Shown: one piece after another, positions 13,523 through 14,870 of the stretch
Position numbering within the stretch: the first letter of the stretch is position 1
Layout: every line of letters begins with the position of its first letter
DNA from: Planctomycetaceae bacterium
Lineage (GTDB): Bacteria > Planctomycetota > Phycisphaerae > Phycisphaerales > SM1A02
Direction of reading: 5' to 3'
DNA length: 14,870 nt
Assembly (NCBI GenBank): GCA_002737585.1
Contig: NSIA01000014.1
Coordinates: 2,866-17,735 of the forward strand
Notes under the pieces: generated by a model
Told to the model about the DNA's origin: nothing
Database searches by the model: none
Seen by the model: the letters and a program-made list of their open reading frames with translations, nothing else
Position numbers and translations under genes: made by a program

Positions 13523-14523
13523 CACATATTCCAAACACATGAGGCCCAAGTCACTCCTGCACCAAAGGCGACAAGAATGATGGGCTTTCCGGGACCGATT
13601 GTCTTTGCTTCAAGTAACTCGTCGAGGCAGATTGGAATGCTTGCCGCGCTGGTATTTCCGTAGCGATCGATATTGATGTACACCCGATCGGCCGGCAACT
13701 GCAGCTTCTCGATGGCGCTCTCAATGATCCGAATATTGGATTGGTGACAGATGTACTGCTGCACATCGTCAACCTTCATGCCAGTGGCATCAAGTGCTTC
13801 GCGGATCGCTTCTTGAAAGCGCGTCACCGCAAATTTGTAGATTTCACGCCCGTGCATGCGGAGGTGACCAAGGCGAATCGGGTTGGCTTCATCGCCCGCA
13901 GGGACATCCCGATCAAGCTTGGGGTGGTAGAGCGTGCGCCATAAACGACCGTCACCACGCATGGTCTGGTGGATGCAGCCCTTGGATGGATCGGGGTCCG
14001 CAGTAAAGATGGCAGCGCCCGCGCCGTCGCCGAAGATGATCGAGACCGAACGGTCGGACCAGTCAACCAGGCGGGTCAGAACTTCAACGCCAATGACAGC
14101 GACGTTCTTTGCTCTGCCGCAGCGGATCATGGTGTCGGCCAGATTCATGCCGTAGAGAAATCCGCTGCAGGCTGCAGCAAGATCGAACACCGCGGCCTCA
14201 TCGGCTCCGACTGCTTCGCTGATGCGCGCTGCTGTAGAAGGGCAAATCATCTCGCCGCTGACGCTGGCCACGATGATCATGTCAAGATCTGCAGCATTGA
14301 TGCCGGATTGAGCGAGCGCTTTCAGCAGCGCATCGCGTCCGAGCGAGAAGACGGTCTCCGATTCATTGGCGCGGCGGCGAGCCTTGATGCCGGTGCGCTG
14401 CTGAATCCACTCGTCGCTGGTGTCGACGATCTTCTCAAGTTCTTTGTTGGTGAGCTCTTCAGCCGGAACCGCGCGCCCCGTGCCCGCGATCCGTACGCCA
14501 CGCCCGAAGGGCACAGCAGTCAT
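13522..14523 (-). CDS. fabH: 3-oxoacyl-ACP synthase III (beta-ketoacyl-ACP synthase, chain initiation)
   Basis: FabH starts fatty-acid synthesis by condensing an acyl-CoA primer, usually acetyl-CoA, with malonyl-ACP. The 333 residues are normal for the family. The catalytic triad is complete: Cys119 in AAACSGFLYG, His260 in ICHQSNIRII and Asn290 in YGNTSAAS. The N-terminal DTSDEWIQQRTGIKARR (34-50), including the Trp that contacts CoA, and the C-terminal VAFGAGVTWAS are typical. The start ATG 14523 overlaps the plsX stop in an ATGA arrangement, so the two genes are translationally coupled. The plsX-fabH-fabD order is the common bacterial one. Primer preference (straight or branched) cannot be read from the sequence. 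Confidence 0.97.
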   Translation of the reverse strand: MTAVPFGRGVRIAGTGRAVPAEELTNKELEKIVDTSDEWIQQRTGIKARRRANESETVFSLGRDALLKALAQSGINAADLDMIIVASVSGEMICPSTAARISEAVGADEAAVFDLAAACSGFLYGMNLADTMIRCGRAKNVAVIGVEVLTRLVDWSDRSVSIIFGDGAGAAIFTADPDPSKGCIHQTMRGDGRLWRTLYHPKLDRDVPAGDEANPIRLGHLRMHGREIYKFAVTRFQEAIREALDATGMKVDDVQQYICHQSNIRIIESAIEKLQLPADRVYINIDRYGNTSAASIPICLDELLEAKTIGPGKPIILVAFGAGVTWASCVWNM

Positions 14524-14870
14524 GCCTCGACCTGCTCCATCTTGACGGTGGCAAGGCGCGCAACGATCTTCTCGTTGATGCGTGCCTCGGCGAAGGCTTT
14601 GCCGCGCAAGATTGCATTTCGAATGGTCTTGTCTTTACTGGAACCGTGACTGATGAGCGACACTCCGTTCACGCCCAAGAGCGGCGCGCCGCCGTACTCG
14701 TGGTAATCGTGCTTGGAATAGATGCTCTTCACCACTGGCTCAAAGCGCATGGCGAGTTCTGGATCAGTGGCGATCACTTCATGCGCGATGGCGCGGAAGA
14801 TGCCGGCTGACAGACCTTCAGCAAGTTTCAGCATGACGTTTCCAACAACGCCGTCAGTGATGATGACATC
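14520..14870 (-). CDS. plsX: phosphate acyltransferase PlsX, C-terminal part, cut by window edge
   Basis: PlsX converts acyl-ACP to acyl-phosphate, the donor for PlsY in phospholipid synthesis, and works at the inner face of the membrane. Only the last 116 codons are in the window; the frame is open to the right edge. The retained part begins DVIITDGVVGNVMLKLAEG, the typical glycine-rich loop of the family (compare D.v.tDGftGNv.LK..EG). It contains YGGAPLLGVNGVSLISHGSS (47-66), followed by the usual amphipathic C-terminal helix. The apparent ATG at 14834 is internal (the Met in GNVMLK) and not the start. The stop overlaps the fabH start by 4 bases. Confidence 0.94.
   Translation of the reverse strand, partial: DVIITDGVVGNVMLKLAEGLSAGIFRAIAHEVIATDPELAMRFEPVVKSIYSKHDYHEYGGAPLLGVNGVSLISHGSSKDKTIRNAILRGKAFAEARINEKIVARLATVKMEQVEA

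Noticed and set aside
13969..14649. Plus-strand frame opposite fabH and plsX
   Set aside because: A shadow of two certain genes with no family features.
1..14870. tRNA, rRNA, CRISPR, insertion sequence, prophage or toxin-antitoxin content
   Set aside because: I looked for direct-repeat arrays, transposase motifs and terminal inverted repeats and saw none. The space is filled by housekeeping-type genes.

Overview
The window looks like chromosomal DNA from a Gram-negative-type (diderm) bacterium. Two predicted proteins carry a lipobox. By eye the G+C content is in the mid-to-high fifties percent. The style of several proteins recalls Planctomycetota, perhaps Phycisphaerae: a PIN-PhoH fusion, a YG..GR-type domain fused to a cobalamin module, and a fatty-acid cluster with a stand-alone cobalamin sensor. 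That placement is my inference and not a search result. Genes are tightly packed, there are no RNA genes, insertion sequences or CRISPR arrays, and no gap exceeds 300 bases.

Left part (1-3205). The 5' portion of a 7TM-HD (PgpH/YqfF-type) membrane phosphohydrolase gene runs leftward off the edge. Opposite it, a small unrecognised lipoprotein gene converges on gatA. gatC and gatA, two subunits of the tRNA-dependent amidotransferase, form a two-gene unit with a 1-base gap; gatB is not in the window.

Middle part (3206-7972). A ROK-family sugar kinase-like gene points right. A BI-1/YccA-type seven-helix membrane protein gene and a PIN-PhoH ATPase gene point left. A Nif3/YqfO-type metal protein gene points right. 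The start codon of the BI-1 gene lies inside a perfect 11-bp inverted repeat.

Right part (7908-14870). This is a leftward type II fatty-acid synthesis cluster in transcription order plsX (5' cut) - fabH - fabD - lipoprotein - fabG - acpP - fabF - cobalamin-binding protein. PlsX supplies acyl-phosphate for phospholipid synthesis, and FabD charges ACP with malonate. FabH starts chains, FabF extends them and FabG reduces the keto product. Two genes are out of place. One is a polyproline lipoprotein whose start overlaps the fabD end. The other is a terminal protein with the Wx9EH signature of CarH-type adenosylcobalamin light sensors but no DNA-binding domain. Stem-loops sit at several junctions of the cluster (fabH/fabD, lipoprotein/fabG, acpP leader, acpP/fabF) and may set different expression levels for the genes.

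The strongest candidate for something new is the pairing of a CarH-like cobalamin sensor with fatty-acid synthesis genes. The embedded lipoprotein and the start-codon hairpin come next.
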